34,533 bases of DNA from Herpetosiphonaceae bacterium (GCA_036374795.1 DASUTC010000036.1:1-34533), one strand, 5' to 3'; positions 1 through 9,564 are shown, counted from the first letter of the stretch. Made by a program: numbers and translations. Notes: generated by a model not told the origin, from the letters alone.

Positions 1-1
1 C

Positions 2-649
2 AGCCGCCCGGCGGGGATTGTCGAGCTGCCAATCTGCGCCGAGGGCGGCAAGCTCCCATCACCGACCTGCCCCGGCGCGAAGCTGGAGCGATTTATCGCC
101 GGGACGGAGCCGACCGAAGCCGACGATACGCATGTCAACGTCGCGGTCGATCCCGATCTCGACTGTCGCGCTCCGGCGGGCTATCCACCGGAGCGCACAG
201 TGATGCGCAGCTACCGGCTGCTGCCGCCTGAGGCCGAGACGTGGCTGAACCGCGTCGGGCTGCCCCGCGTGCCGCAGCAGATCTGCCCGCTGCCGGAGGA
301 GCAGAGCGCCGCCGCTGCGAGCCAGCCCGACAGCGCCGACGCACAGATTGCGCTGGCAATGCAGGCGCAGCCGGTGTTGACCGCGCCGGTAACAGGAGCG
401 GTCTTTTCGCTCAGCCCCGGCATTCCCCGCGAGCGCCAGCAGATCGAGATGCAGGCGCGCGCCGGAGGCGATGTTGCCCGGCTCACGATCTACGTGGACG
501 ACGCGCCGCTCGCCACGTTTAGCGGCCCGCCCTACCGCGCGTTCTGGGCGCTTGCGCCGGGGCTGCACCGCGCAACCGTCGTCGTCGAAGATCACCAGGG
601 GCGACAGAGGTCCAGTGAAACCGTCCAGTTCGTCGTGCGTCAACCATAG
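2..649 (+). CDS. pbpC: Penicillin-binding protein 1C, C-terminal part (partial)
   Basis: The reading frame is open from the first complete codon of the window and ends at TAG 647-649, so only the 3' end of the gene is present. The early residues (VELPICAEGG...CPGAKLERFIAGTEP) match the conserved segment after the transpeptidase domain in PBP1C-type bifunctional peptidoglycan glycosyltransferase/transpeptidases (a Cys...Cys pair, then 'E-x-F-I-x-G-T-x-P'). The last ~90 residues form a beta-rich domain (ARLTIYVDDAPLATFSGPPY...GLHRATVVVEDHQGR) like the BiPBP_C domain that ends PBP1C. The catalytic domains lie outside the window and cannot be checked. The product would be membrane anchored and act in the cell envelope. 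It lies 33 bp upstream of an alpha-2-macroglobulin gene on the same strand. That is the pbpC-yfhM partnership known from E. coli and many other bacteria, and it supports the call. Confidence 0.8.
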   Translation, partial: SRPAGIVELPICAEGGKLPSPTCPGAKLERFIAGTEPTEADDTHVNVAVDPDLDCRAPAGYPPERTVMRSYRLLPPEAETWLNRVGLPRVPQQICPLPEEQSAAAASQPDSADAQIALAMQAQPVLTAPVTGAVFSLSPGIPRERQQIEMQARAGGDVARLTIYVDDAPLATFSGPPYRAFWALAPGLHRATVVVEDHQGRQRSSETVQFVVRQP

Positions 650-682
650 CTTCATTTGCACTCGCCATACTTGGAGGGATCG

Positions 683-3600
683 ATGAAATCTTTAAAGCCA
701 AACCTGACGCGACGCAACGTGCTGCTCGCCATCGCAGCGCTCGTGATCGTCGTGCTGGGCGTATTCCTCGGCCCGCTGGCGCTGTCCGGGCCGCGCATTG
801 TGCGCGTCACTCCATCCGATGGCGCGTCCGATGTCAATCCACAGAGCAGCATCCGAGTCGAGTTCGATCAGTGGATCTTGCCCGGCTCTGTCAGCGCGGC
901 ACTCGAACCAGCCGTACCGCTGGCGATGGAGTGGCAGCGCAACGCCGTGATCATTCAGCCACAGGGCGATCTAAGCTACGACACGCGCTACCGCCTGACC
1001 GTCAGCGCTGCCAGGAATATCCTCGGTCGGTCGATCGAGCGCGCCACGCCGATTGCGTTTGCTACGCTGCCCTATGTTACAGTGGCACGCTACGGCCCGG
1101 AGCAGGACGCGACCGATGTGGCCCAGCGCGCGCCGATCACTGTCGAGTTCGCAGCGCCGATCGTGGATGCCGCGACGATCGCCGCAGCCGCGCAAGACCC
1201 GACGCTTGCCGATACGCTGCCGCAGCCGCTCACGCTGACGCCGCAGCAGCCGGGCCTGGGCCGCTGGCTCTCGCCCACGCTCTACGGCTTTTATCCTGAG
1301 AACGGCCTGCACGCCGCCACCACCTACACCGCGACCGTCCGCGCCGAGATCACGCCCGATGGAAGCGCGCGGATGGAGCAGCCGGTAAGCTGGCAGTTCA
1401 CCACCGAAGCGCCGCTGCTGGCCGGAGCGCGGCCCTACGACGGCGCGACCGACGTGCCGACGACCAGCGCGATCGAGGTGCGGCTTGCTCCCGACGTAGA
1501 CAGCGCCTCCGCGCGCGACCACTTTACGCTCTACAAAGCCGAGAGCAACGAGTCCGTCGCGGGCACGATCGAGACGAGCGCGGGCAGCCTGCGCTTCAAG
1601 CCCGCTGCGCCGCTCGATCGCAGCGCGCGCTACGAGGCGAAGCTCACCCCCGGCATCCGCACAACCACCGGCGCGGCGCTCAACAGCGAGCCGCTGACGT
1701 GGAGCTTCACCGTGATGGGCGATCTGGAGGTCGATCAGGTCGAGCCAAAGCCCGACACCAGCGAGGTGCTGACGACGACCAAGCGGATCAGTGTCCGCTT
1801 CAACCATCCGGTCGTAGCCGTGACCAGCCTGGACGCGCAGGCCAATCTGCCGCAGCCGCTAGAGATCGCCCCGGCGCTTGAGGGCGAGGGCCGCTGGCTC
1901 GACACCAGCACCTACGTCTTCTCGCCGAAGGTCGCGCTCACGCCCTCGACGCGCTACAGCGTGCGTGTCGCTGCCGGGCTACAAGACCAGACCGGCGGCA
2001 GGCTGGGCCAGGAGCACGCCTGGAGCTTCGCCACGATCAAGCCCGCCGTCGCCAGGAGCGAGCCGCCGGACACCGCCGATCAGGCCAGCCCGCGCGATCC
2101 GCTCCAGATCCACTTCAACCAGCCGATGGATCTCGCCAGCCTGCAAGCCGCGATCAGGCTGCGGTCGAGCGCGGGCGCGAGCATTCCCGGCTCCGTCGCC
2201 GCCAAGGGCAGCATCGCCACGTTCACGCCAGCGGAGCCGTTGCAGCGCGGCGCAAGCTACATCCTCACCGTCGAAACGTCGGCCCGCTCCAGGGATGGCG
2301 ACGGCGCGCTGGCAAAAGCCTACCAGGCGCGCTTTCGTGTCGCGCCGCTGCCTGCGCTGATTAGCTCCCGCCCGTCGGATGGCGAAACTAACGCCGATGT
2401 CGGATCGGGCATTGCGCTGAACTTCAGCACCCCGCTCGATTGGCAGACGGTCGAGCGCAACCTGACGATCGATCCCAAGCCCAGCCGCGTCTACACCGCG
2501 ACCGACCAGGCCAACTTCTATATCAGCTTCACGATGAAGCCGGAAACCGACTACCGCATCACGGTCGGGGCGGCGGCGCGCGATCCCTACGGCGTTTCGC
2601 TCGGCAGCGACGCGACCGTTGCTTTCCGCACCAGCCCGCTCCGCCCATCGCTGATGATGGTCGGCCAGGATCAGATCGGCGTCTATAACGCCAACGTCGC
2701 GGCGCGCGTTCCGCTACGTTACGTCAATGTGCCAAACGTCAGCTACCGGCTGTCGCGGGTCGATGTCAACCAGATACCGGATCTGCTGACCAACTACGAT
2801 CTATGGAACCAATTCAAGCCCGATCAGGCCACGCTGGTCAAGGAGGGCCAGCAAAAGCTGCCCGGCGCGCGCAACGAGGAGCGCGTGGACGTGCTCGATC
2901 TTGGGCGGCTCGATCCCGGCACCTACTTTGTGCAGGTCAACGCCGGCGGCCTCGCCGATCGGCGGCTGATGGTCGTCAGCCCGTACGCGCTGACGCTCAA
3001 GCGCAGCAGCGACAAGCTCTTTGTCTGGGCGGTCGATCTCGCCAGCGGCGAGCCAGTGAGCGATCTACCGCTGCTGGCAAAGTCGGTGTCATACTCGACG
3101 AAGCCTGATCAGAGCCAGCCGCCCGCGCTGCAAGAGCTGGGCAGCACCGACGCCGAAGGCATCCTGCACACGAATTTCACCAGCGCCAGCACCTACGATC
3201 CGATCTATGTCTGGTCGGCGTCGGGTGATCGATTCGCCTTCGCTACGACCGGCTGGGGCACCGGGATCGGCCCGTGGGACTTTGGCCTGCCCGCCGACTA
3301 CGGAAACCGGCTGAGCGTCGGCAGCATCTCCACCGATCGCCCGCTCTACCAGCCGGAGCACACGGTCTATATCCGTGGCGCGCTGCGCATGGATCACGAT
3401 GGGCGCTACGCGCTGCCCGGCTCGGGCCAGCAGGCACTCCTGACGATCGCCGATCCGCAGGGCACGACGATCATGACCTCCACGCTGCCGCTGAGCGAGT
3501 TCGGAACGTTCAACACCAGCCTGACGCTCGCGCGCAGCGCCAAACTCGGCGGCTACAGCATGATCGTGCGGCTGGACACCGAGCCGGGCAGGAATCCTGA

Positions 3601-6600
3601 GCAGCCGCCCGCCGTGCAGGGCAGCTTCACCGTCTCCGAGTATCGCAAGCCCGCATTTGAGGTGACGGTCACGCCCGCTCAAACCGAGCTGATCCAGGGC
3701 GAGAAGCTGGAAGTCGACGTTACGGCGCGCTACTTCGCCAGCGGCGCGGTCGCCAACGCGCCGGTCCGCTGGCGGCTCCAGGCGACGCCGCTCTTCTTCA
3801 CCAGCCAGACCGCGCCCAACTACCTCTTCGAGAACTTCGACGATGCGTACGAGTCGTACCGCTGGTTCGACGGCGAGCGCCCCTTCAACGGCGAGCTGGT
3901 CAGCGAGGGCAAGGGCACGACCGACGCGCAGGGACGGCTCAAGCTGAGCCTTCCGGCGGAGCTGGGCAAGAACAACCACAGCCGCAGGCTCACGCTCAGC
4001 GTCGAAATCACCGATGTCGACGGCCAGGTGATCGCCGGGCAGGGCCAGGCCAGCGTTCACGCCGGAGCGTTCTACATCGGCCTGCGGCCCGAAGGCTACG
4101 TCGCGCAGGTCGGCCAGCCGCAGCAGATCTCGCTGATCACGGTCGATCCGCAGGACAGGCCGGTGCCGCAGCGCGCGCTTGAGATCGGCATCTACCAGCG
4201 CGAGTGGTACAGCGCCCGCGAGCAAGGCTCCGACGGGCGGCTCTACTGGACCTCCAAGTTCACCGATACGCTGGTCGAGACGCAAAAGGCGACGACCGAC
4301 GCGCAGGGCCGTGGCAGCATTAGCTTCACGCCCAAAGAAGGCGGCTCCTACCGCATCGGCGCGCAGGCCCGTGACGACGCCGGGCACACCATCAAGTCGA
4401 GCGCCTTCACCTGGGCCAGCGGCGGCGATACCTTCTGGGGCGTCAACGACACCAACCGCATCGATCTGATCGCCGACAAAGCCGGCTATAAGCCGGGCGA
4501 GACGGCCAAAGTGCTGGTGCCAGCGCCCTACAAAGGCATGACCGCGCTGATGACGATCGAGCGCGGCGAGGTGATCGAGCACCGGCTGCTGACGATCCAG
4601 GGCACGACCGAGCTGCTTGAGGTGCCGATCAGCGCCGACTACGCGCCGAACGTCTATGTCTCGCTGGTGCTGATCAAACCGGCGGATAAGGACGTGCCGA
4701 CGCCCGATCTGCGCGTGGGCCTGGTCAATCTGCCAGTCTCGACCGAGCAGCAGGAGCTAACGATCGCGATCACGCCCGACAAAGAAACCGCCGGGCCGCG
4801 CGACGAGGTGGCCTACACGATCAAAGCGACCGATCACACCGGCAAAGGCGTCAAGGCCGAGGTCGGGCTGGCATTGGTCGATAAATCGGTGCTGACGCTG
4901 GCCGACGATCCCAACCCGACGCTGCGCCAGGCGTTCTACGAGAAGCGGCCCCTGGGCGTGATCACCGCCCAATCGCTGACCGTGCTGATGGATCGGGTCA
5001 CGCTGCGGCTTCAGGCGGGCGCGAAGGGCGGCGGCGGCAGCGCAGGCGGCGACGCGCTGGTTCGCCGCGAGTTTCCCGACACCGCCTACTGGAACCCGTC
5101 GGTCGTCACGGGCGACGACGGCACGGCCAGGATCTCGCTGAAGCTGCCCGACACGCTGACCACCTGGCGCATGTCCGCGCGCGGCCTGACTGCCGATACT
5201 CGTGTGGGAGAGACGACCGCCGACATCATCGCCACGCGACCGCTGCTGATCCGACCGTCGCTGCCGCGCTTCCTGACTGTCGGCGATCAGCCGACGTTGC
5301 AGGCGGTGATCCACAACACCACGTCGGCGGCGATCGAGGCTACGGTGATGCTCGATCCGGGCGAGATCGCGCTGACCTCGGCCAAGCAGCAGACCGTCAA
5401 CGTGCCCGCGAATGGGCAGACGGTGGTGCGCTGGGCGGCTGAGGTGCCGGAGGCGGGCACGACCACGCTGCGCTTCACGGTCAAGGGCGGCGATCTGGAG
5501 GACGCGATCGAGCAGCCGCTCACGATTCAGCGCTACATGACGCCGGAGGTCGTCGCCAGCGCGGGCCAGGTGCAGAACACCACCGTCGAGACGCTGCAAG
5601 CGCCCGCCGACAAGCAGGGCGAGGTCCGGCTTGAGCTGGTGCCGTCGCTTGCCGCCGGGATCGAAAGCGGGCTGGAATACCTTGAGCAGTATCCCTACGG
5701 CTGCACCGAGCAGACCGTCAGCCGCTTCCTGCCGAACGCCGTAACGTACCGCATCTACAAGCAGCTCGGCATCGAAAACCAGGCGCTCAAAACGTCGCTT
5801 GAGCAAAACCTGACGGTCGCCGCGCAGCGCCTCGTCAGCCTCCAGAATCTTGACGGTGGCTGGGGCTGGTGGAGCACCGACCAGAGCCATCCGTATCTGA
5901 CGGCGTATGTCGTGCAGGGCTTGATCGAGGCGCAGAAGGCCGGATTCGGCGTTGACCAGCAGGTCGTCGACAGAGGCATCGCCTATCTGCAAGCGGCGCT
6001 CGACGGCGATGCGCTCGATCCGGCCAAAGGGCCATCGGTTGACGATGCTCGCAGCTACGTGCTCTTCGTGCTGGCAGAGGCGGGCAAGGCCGATCGCGGT
6101 CGGACGATCGCGCTCTACGACAAGCACGCCGATCTGGCGATCTACGGTCGGGCCTACCTGCTGATGACGCTCCAAACGCTCGGCAACGAGGACGAGCGCA
6201 TCCAGACGTTGATCGGCGAGCTGATGAGCAGCGCGATCCTTGGGCCGACACACGGCCACTGGGAGGAGCGCGAGCAGCACTACTGGACCATGAACAGCGA
6301 TACGCGCACGACGGCGCTGGTGCTTCAGGCGCTCGTCCGCACCGACGCCGGCAACTTCCTGGTGCCGAACGCCGCGCGCTACCTGATGAGCGTGCGCGAG
6401 GATGGGCACTGGCGCTCGACGCAGGAGTCGGCGGTGGCGCTGATGGCGCTGGCCGAGTACACCGTGCAGAGCGGCGAGCTTGAGGCCAGCTACAGCTACC
6501 AGGCGGCGCTCGACGGCAAGACGCTCAGCGAGGGCACCGTCAATCGCGACAACCTCAGCGATCCGATCGATGTGGTGATCGCGCTGGCTGATCTCAAATC

Positions 6601-7198
6601 GGGCGGCCAGAGCCAGCTCACGATCAAGCGGCAGGCGGGCAGCGGCCAGAGCGGCAAGGGACGGCTCTACTACACCCTGCGGATGCGCTACTACGAGGAT
6701 GCCGCGTCGGTCGAGCCGCTCGATCAGGGCCTCGCGGTTCAGCGCGAGTACATCGCCGTCAACAGCGACACGCTGACGCCCACCGGCGAGCTGATCAAGC
6801 AGGCCAGGCTCAGCGATGTCGTGCAGGTGCGGCTCACGCTCACGGTGCCGGAGAATGTGCGCTACCTTGCGGTCGAGGATATGCTTCCGGCTGGTCTGGA
6901 GCCGCTGGATAGCAGCCTCAAGACCGTGACCGATGTCGCGCAAGATCCCACGCTGACCAACGCCGATGCCGAGGCCGAGTACCCGTACTGGTGGTACTTC
7001 GGGCAGACCGAGATCCATCACAATCGCGTGGCGCTCTTCGCCACCGACCTGCCGAAGGGCACCTATCACTATACCTATCTGGCACGCGCCACAACTACCG
7101 GAACGTTCCAGACGCTCCCGGCGACGGCCTACCAGATGTACGCGCCGGAGGTCTTCGGACGCAGCGCGGGAGCGACGTTCACCGTGACAGCGCCGTAA
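683..7198 (+). CDS. Bacterial alpha-2-macroglobulin family protein (membrane anchored)
   Basis: This 2171-residue protein starts at ATG 683, chosen because GGAGGG (673-678) sits 4 nt upstream; an in-frame TTG at 656 has no such signal. Residues ~10-35 are one hydrophobic membrane segment, with no lipobox Cys, so it is anchored by a signal-anchor instead of a lipid. Six Big_5/SbsA-like Ig domains follow (each starting near 'P-x-D-x-x-x-D-V' with a 'V-x-F-x-x-P' strand). Then come macroglobulin domains, an A2M segment (NPSVVTGDDGTARISLKLPD) and the thioester motif Cys1674-Thr-Glu-Gln1677 in a YPYGCTEQ context. The alpha-helical thioester domain (GGWGWW) and a C-terminal receptor-binding-like domain close it. 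The family traps attacking proteases in the envelope; the pbpC neighbour suggests coupling to wall repair. It is longer than E. coli YfhM (~1650 aa), mainly because of the extra Ig repeats. Confidence in the family is high; the protease-trap role is inferred from homology. Confidence 0.93.
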   Translation: MKSLKPNLTRRNVLLAIAALVIVVLGVFLGPLALSGPRIVRVTPSDGASDVNPQSSIRVEFDQWILPGSVSAALEPAVPLAMEWQRNAVIIQPQGDLSYDTRYRLTVSAARNILGRSIERATPIAFATLPYVTVARYGPEQDATDVAQRAPITVEFAAPIVDAATIAAAAQDPTLADTLPQPLTLTPQQPGLGRWLSPTLYGFYPENGLHAATTYTATVRAEITPDGSARMEQPVSWQFTTEAPLLAGARPYDGATDVPTTSAIEVRLAPDVDSASARDHFTLYKAESNESVAGTIETSAGSLRFKPAAPLDRSARYEAKLTPGIRTTTGAALNSEPLTWSFTVMGDLEVDQVEPKPDTSEVLTTTKRISVRFNHPVVAVTSLDAQANLPQPLEIAPALEGEGRWLDTSTYVFSPKVALTPSTRYSVRVAAGLQDQTGGRLGQEHAWSFATIKPAVARSEPPDTADQASPRDPLQIHFNQPMDLASLQAAIRLRSSAGASIPGSVAAKGSIATFTPAEPLQRGASYILTVETSARSRDGDGALAKAYQARFRVAPLPALISSRPSDGETNADVGSGIALNFSTPLDWQTVERNLTIDPKPSRVYTATDQANFYISFTMKPETDYRITVGAAARDPYGVSLGSDATVAFRTSPLRPSLMMVGQDQIGVYNANVAARVPLRYVNVPNVSYRLSRVDVNQIPDLLTNYDLWNQFKPDQATLVKEGQQKLPGARNEERVDVLDLGRLDPGTYFVQVNAGGLADRRLMVVSPYALTLKRSSDKLFVWAVDLASGEPVSDLPLLAKSVSYSTKPDQSQPPALQELGSTDAEGILHTNFTSASTYDPIYVWSASGDRFAFATTGWGTGIGPWDFGLPADYGNRLSVGSISTDRPLYQPEHTVYIRGALRMDHDGRYALPGSGQQALLTIADPQGTTIMTSTLPLSEFGTFNTSLTLARSAKLGGYSMIVRLDTEPGRNPEQPPAVQGSFTVSEYRKPAFEVTVTPAQTELIQGEKLEVDVTARYFASGAVANAPVRWRLQATPLFFTSQTAPNYLFENFDDAYESYRWFDGERPFNGELVSEGKGTTDAQGRLKLSLPAELGKNNHSRRLTLSVEITDVDGQVIAGQGQASVHAGAFYIGLRPEGYVAQVGQPQQISLITVDPQDRPVPQRALEIGIYQREWYSAREQGSDGRLYWTSKFTDTLVETQKATTDAQGRGSISFTPKEGGSYRIGAQARDDAGHTIKSSAFTWASGGDTFWGVNDTNRIDLIADKAGYKPGETAKVLVPAPYKGMTALMTIERGEVIEHRLLTIQGTTELLEVPISADYAPNVYVSLVLIKPADKDVPTPDLRVGLVNLPVSTEQQELTIAITPDKETAGPRDEVAYTIKATDHTGKGVKAEVGLALVDKSVLTLADDPNPTLRQAFYEKRPLGVITAQSLTVLMDRVTLRLQAGAKGGGGSAGGDALVRREFPDTAYWNPSVVTGDDGTARISLKLPDTLTTWRMSARGLTADTRVGETTADIIATRPLLIRPSLPRFLTVGDQPTLQAVIHNTTSAAIEATVMLDPGEIALTSAKQQTVNVPANGQTVVRWAAEVPEAGTTTLRFTVKGGDLEDAIEQPLTIQRYMTPEVVASAGQVQNTTVETLQAPADKQGEVRLELVPSLAAGIESGLEYLEQYPYGCTEQTVSRFLPNAVTYRIYKQLGIENQALKTSLEQNLTVAAQRLVSLQNLDGGWGWWSTDQSHPYLTAYVVQGLIEAQKAGFGVDQQVVDRGIAYLQAALDGDALDPAKGPSVDDARSYVLFVLAEAGKADRGRTIALYDKHADLAIYGRAYLLMTLQTLGNEDERIQTLIGELMSSAILGPTHGHWEEREQHYWTMNSDTRTTALVLQALVRTDAGNFLVPNAARYLMSVREDGHWRSTQESAVALMALAEYTVQSGELEASYSYQAALDGKTLSEGTVNRDNLSDPIDVVIALADLKSGGQSQLTIKRQAGSGQSGKGRLYYTLRMRYYEDAASVEPLDQGLAVQREYIAVNSDTLTPTGELIKQARLSDVVQVRLTLTVPENVRYLAVEDMLPAGLEPLDSSLKTVTDVAQDPTLTNADAEAEYPYWWYFGQTEIHHNRVALFATDLPKGTYHYTYLARATTTGTFQTLPATAYQMYAPEVFGRSAGATFTVTAP

Positions 7199-7203
7199 GG
7201 CCG

Positions 7204-7296
7204 CCGTCAGGCCGGGGGTGTGGGGGCGTCCCCCACACTCTCCCTCTTTCCCCTGGCCCGACGGAGAACAGCGGGCCGTCAGGCCGGGGGTGTGGG
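7204..7296. repeat. 21-bp direct repeat pair with internal hairpin
   Basis: The same 21 bases (CCGTCAGGCC + GGGGGTGTGGG) occur at 7204-7224 and 7276-7296, 72 bp apart, just after the A2M stop codon. The first copy runs into a hairpin with 9-bp arms (GTGTGGGGG 7218-7226 and CCCCCACAC 7230-7238, 3-nt loop) followed by the pyrimidine-rich TCTCCCTCTTTC. The hairpin could terminate the A2M transcript. The repetition suggests a dispersed intergenic repeat family. Confidence 0.6.
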
Positions 7297-7317
7297 CCGG
7301 AACAGCCGATACACACG

Positions 7318-7343
7318 CGAGGACGGGCTTAAGCCCGTCCTCG
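7318..7343. repeat. Perfect 26-bp palindrome
   Basis: CGAGGACGGGCTT and its exact reverse complement abut with no spacer at 7318-7343. The sequence after it (GCTGTTTGCTTTAAATTG) is T-rich but has no clean U-run, so it is a doubtful Rho-independent terminator. It looks more like a REP-type palindromic unit. No gene is seen in the whole 7199-7575 gap. Confidence 0.6.
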
Positions 7344-7575
7344 CTGTTTGCTTTAAATTGCTGCATCCAGATCGAGCACCGGCGACGAATATAGGGCAGA
7401 CAGCTAGAAGTTGCACATGCTGAGTCTCGCGAGGCAGCATCGCAGCATACCGAGCTGGCACATCTTGCACCGAGGATACGCAAGCGGATTGGAGAGCATA
7501 ATCGTTTGGTCTTCCAGCCGCCAGATCTGTGCGATGGAAACAACGACACCCAATAATGGATGAAGGAGCGAGTTC

Positions 7576-8913
7576 ATGTATAAGCAACTTTCCCTGCTGA
7601 TCGTAGCCACGCTGCTCTGGCTTGGAGCAAGCGCTGCCATTCCGGCCCAGGCTTCCACTACGGCGATCAACGCATCCGATCTCCGCGCGCTGCTCAGCTC
7701 GCAGCTCGGCGAGCATGTGATACTGGCTGCCAGCGCTACGAATGCGGCGCTCGGCGGACGTGATGCGGAGTTCAAGGCGGCAGCCGACGCGCTCGACGCC
7801 AACTCCGTCGATCTCGCCAAGGCGATCGGCTCGGTCTATGGCGCGGAGGCCGAGCAAGCCTTCCTGCCGCTCTGGCGCACGCATATCGGCTTCTTCGTCG
7901 ATTACACTCAGGGCGTCGCCGCCAAGGACCAGGCCAAGCAAGACAAGGCGGTTGCCGATCTGACCCAGTACACCCAGGACTTCGGCGCGTTCCTCAATTC
8001 CGCCAATCCCAACCTGCCCAAAGATGCCGTCGCCGATCTGGTCAAGACCCATGTGCTGACCCTCAAGGATGTCGTCGATGCGCAGGCCGCTGGCGATCAG
8101 GCCAAAGCCTACACCGCGCTCCGCACGTCCTACGCGCACATGGATATGATCGCCGGGCCGCTGGCGGGCGCGATCGGTAAGCAGTTCCCCAACAAGTTCG
8201 CTGGCAGCGCCGACTCAGCCGCCGCGAACCTGCGCACAACGCTCAACCTGGGCCTGCAAGAGCATGTGGTGCTGGCGTCGAGCGCGACCAACGCCGCGCT
8301 GCACGGGCGTGACGCGGAGTTCAAGGCGGCAGCCGACGCGCTCGACGCCAACTCCGTCGACCTCTCCAAGGCGATCGGCTCGGTCTATGGCGCGGAGGCC
8401 GAACAAGCCTTCCTGCCGCTCTGGCGCACGCATATCGGCTTCTTCGTCGATTACACTCAGGGCGTCGCCGCCAAGGACCAGGCCAAGCAGGACCAGGCGG
8501 TTGCCGATCTGACCCAGTACACCCAGGACTTCGGCGCGTTCCTCAGCTCGGCCAATCCCAACCTGCCCAAAGATGCCGTCGCCGATCTCGTCAAGACCCA
8601 CGTCCTGACGCTCAAGGATGTCGTCGATGCCCAGGCGACCGACGACTACGCCAAGGCCTATACCGCGCAGCGCAACGCATACGCCCATATGTCGATGATC
8701 GCCGATCCGCTAGCCAGCGCCATCGTCCAGCAGTTCCCCGACAAATTCGGCGCGACGGCGGCAGGCGCGGCAGCCAACGACTCATCGCATACGCCAGCGA
8801 TGATGCCGAATACCGGCGCTGAAACGCCGATGCTGTACGCACTGATCGTCGTGGCCGTGGCGCTGATGCTTGGCGGGCTGGCTCTGGCCCGACGCTACCG
8901 CCGTACGGTCTAA
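7576..8913 (+). CDS. Secreted two-repeat protein with LPxTG-like C-terminal anchor
   Basis: This 445-residue protein starts at ATG 7576, with AAGGAG at 7563-7568. Residues 1-27 are a signal peptide ending near A-Q-A-S. The mature part is two tandem helical repeats of 183 residues (549-bp period), nearly identical over long stretches (EFKAAADALDANSVDL, EQAFLPLWRTHIGFFVDY, NPNLPKDAVADLVKTHVLTL). The C-terminus has MPNTGAE, then ~20 hydrophobic residues and RRYRR, the layout of a sortase-type sorting signal with Met in place of Leu. From memory, the repeat resembles a helical domain found in some Firmicutes proteins annotated as copper amine oxidase N-terminal-domain proteins; I could not check this. 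Function is unknown. A surface-exposed role is inferred from the signal peptide and anchor. The next gene encodes a copper-type lipoprotein, which may be coincidental. No sortase gene is visible in the window. Confidence 0.8.
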   Translation: MYKQLSLLIVATLLWLGASAAIPAQASTTAINASDLRALLSSQLGEHVILAASATNAALGGRDAEFKAAADALDANSVDLAKAIGSVYGAEAEQAFLPLWRTHIGFFVDYTQGVAAKDQAKQDKAVADLTQYTQDFGAFLNSANPNLPKDAVADLVKTHVLTLKDVVDAQAAGDQAKAYTALRTSYAHMDMIAGPLAGAIGKQFPNKFAGSADSAAANLRTTLNLGLQEHVVLASSATNAALHGRDAEFKAAADALDANSVDLSKAIGSVYGAEAEQAFLPLWRTHIGFFVDYTQGVAAKDQAKQDQAVADLTQYTQDFGAFLSSANPNLPKDAVADLVKTHVLTLKDVVDAQATDDYAKAYTAQRNAYAHMSMIADPLASAIVQQFPDKFGATAAGAAANDSSHTPAMMPNTGAETPMLYALIVVAVALMLGGLALARRYRRTV

Positions 8914-8960
8914 GCCGGAGCTGCTGGAAACGTGCTGCGCGGGGCAAAGCGGCACGCCAC

Positions 8961-8986
8961 GGAGCGGGAGTTGAAGCTCCCGCTCC
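8961..8986 (+). terminator. Hairpin terminator after the two-repeat protein gene
   Basis: Ten-base arms GGAGCGGGAG (8961-8970) and CTCCCGCTCC (8977-8986) enclose a 6-nt loop and are followed by TCATTGT. It lies 48 bp after the stop codon. The U-run is weak, so termination is probable but not certain. Confidence 0.5.
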
Positions 8987-9054
8987 TCATTGTAGAGACA
9001 GGCGAAGACGAGAGGTAGGCAGATGCGATCGATCATCTGCACAGCGGATCAGCT

Positions 9055-9564
9055 ATGAATAACCCACTGATGAGATCAGGGATCGGCACGCTGGCGCTGC
9101 TGCTTGGGCTGCTGCTGGCGGCCTGCGGCTCCACAACCACGCCGCCATCGGCGAGCGGAGTTGCGGCGGCAAGCGCGACGGCGACCCCACAGCCAACACC
9201 GGCTGCGACGGCCACGCCAGCGCCCACGGCAGCGCCGACCGCGACGGTCGTCCCAGCCGAGGCGGCTCAGCCGGGCGCGACGGCTGCGGCGCAGGCTGAG
9301 ACAGCGGCCACGATCAAGCTCTTCATGTTCAAGCCCGCTGTCCTGGACGTCCGGACGGGCACGACGGTGATTTGGACGAATGAGGATGCGATCGAGCATA
9401 GCATCACGGCGGGCATGCCGGGCCAGCCCGGCGACGCCTTCGACTCAGGCTTCTTCGAGCAGGGCGGCACGTTTGCCTTTACCTTTACCGAGCCGGGCGA
9501 GTACGCCTACTTTTGCAAGCGTCACGAGTCGATGCTCGGCAAGGTCAACGTTACCGCGCCATGA
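9055..9564 (+). CDS. Cupredoxin-domain lipoprotein (plastocyanin/azurin-like)
   Basis: This 169-residue protein has a lipoprotein signal peptide with lipobox L-A-A-C, so Cys24 would be acylated and the protein tethered to the outer face of the membrane. Residues ~26-84 are a low-complexity Ala/Thr/Pro linker. Residues ~86-169 are a cupredoxin fold with candidate type-1 copper ligands His115 (IEHSIT), Cys154, His157 and Met160 (YFCKRHESM). All four expected ligands are present, so copper binding and electron transfer are likely; redox partners are unknown. No strong ribosome-binding site precedes either ATG 9055 or ATG 9070, and 9055 is used because it gives the fuller signal peptide N-terminus. 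The sigma/anti-sigma pair follows on the same strand, suggesting this lipoprotein may belong to that regulon. Confidence 0.85.
   Translation: MNNPLMRSGIGTLALLLGLLLAACGSTTTPPSASGVAAASATATPQPTPAATATPAPTAAPTATVVPAEAAQPGATAAAQAETAATIKLFMFKPAVLDVRTGTTVIWTNEDAIEHSITAGMPGQPGDAFDSGFFEQGGTFAFTFTEPGEYAYFCKRHESMLGKVNVTAP

Noticed and set aside
3089-4582. A 497-residue minus-strand open frame
   Set aside because: Same antisense shadow of the macroglobulin gene; no motif, no ribosome-binding site.
4757-7549. A 930-residue open frame on the minus strand opposite the macroglobulin gene
   Set aside because: Its translation is Arg/His/Leu-rich without any domain, and it is the antisense shadow expected from GC-rich codon bias; the plus-strand protein has clear domains.
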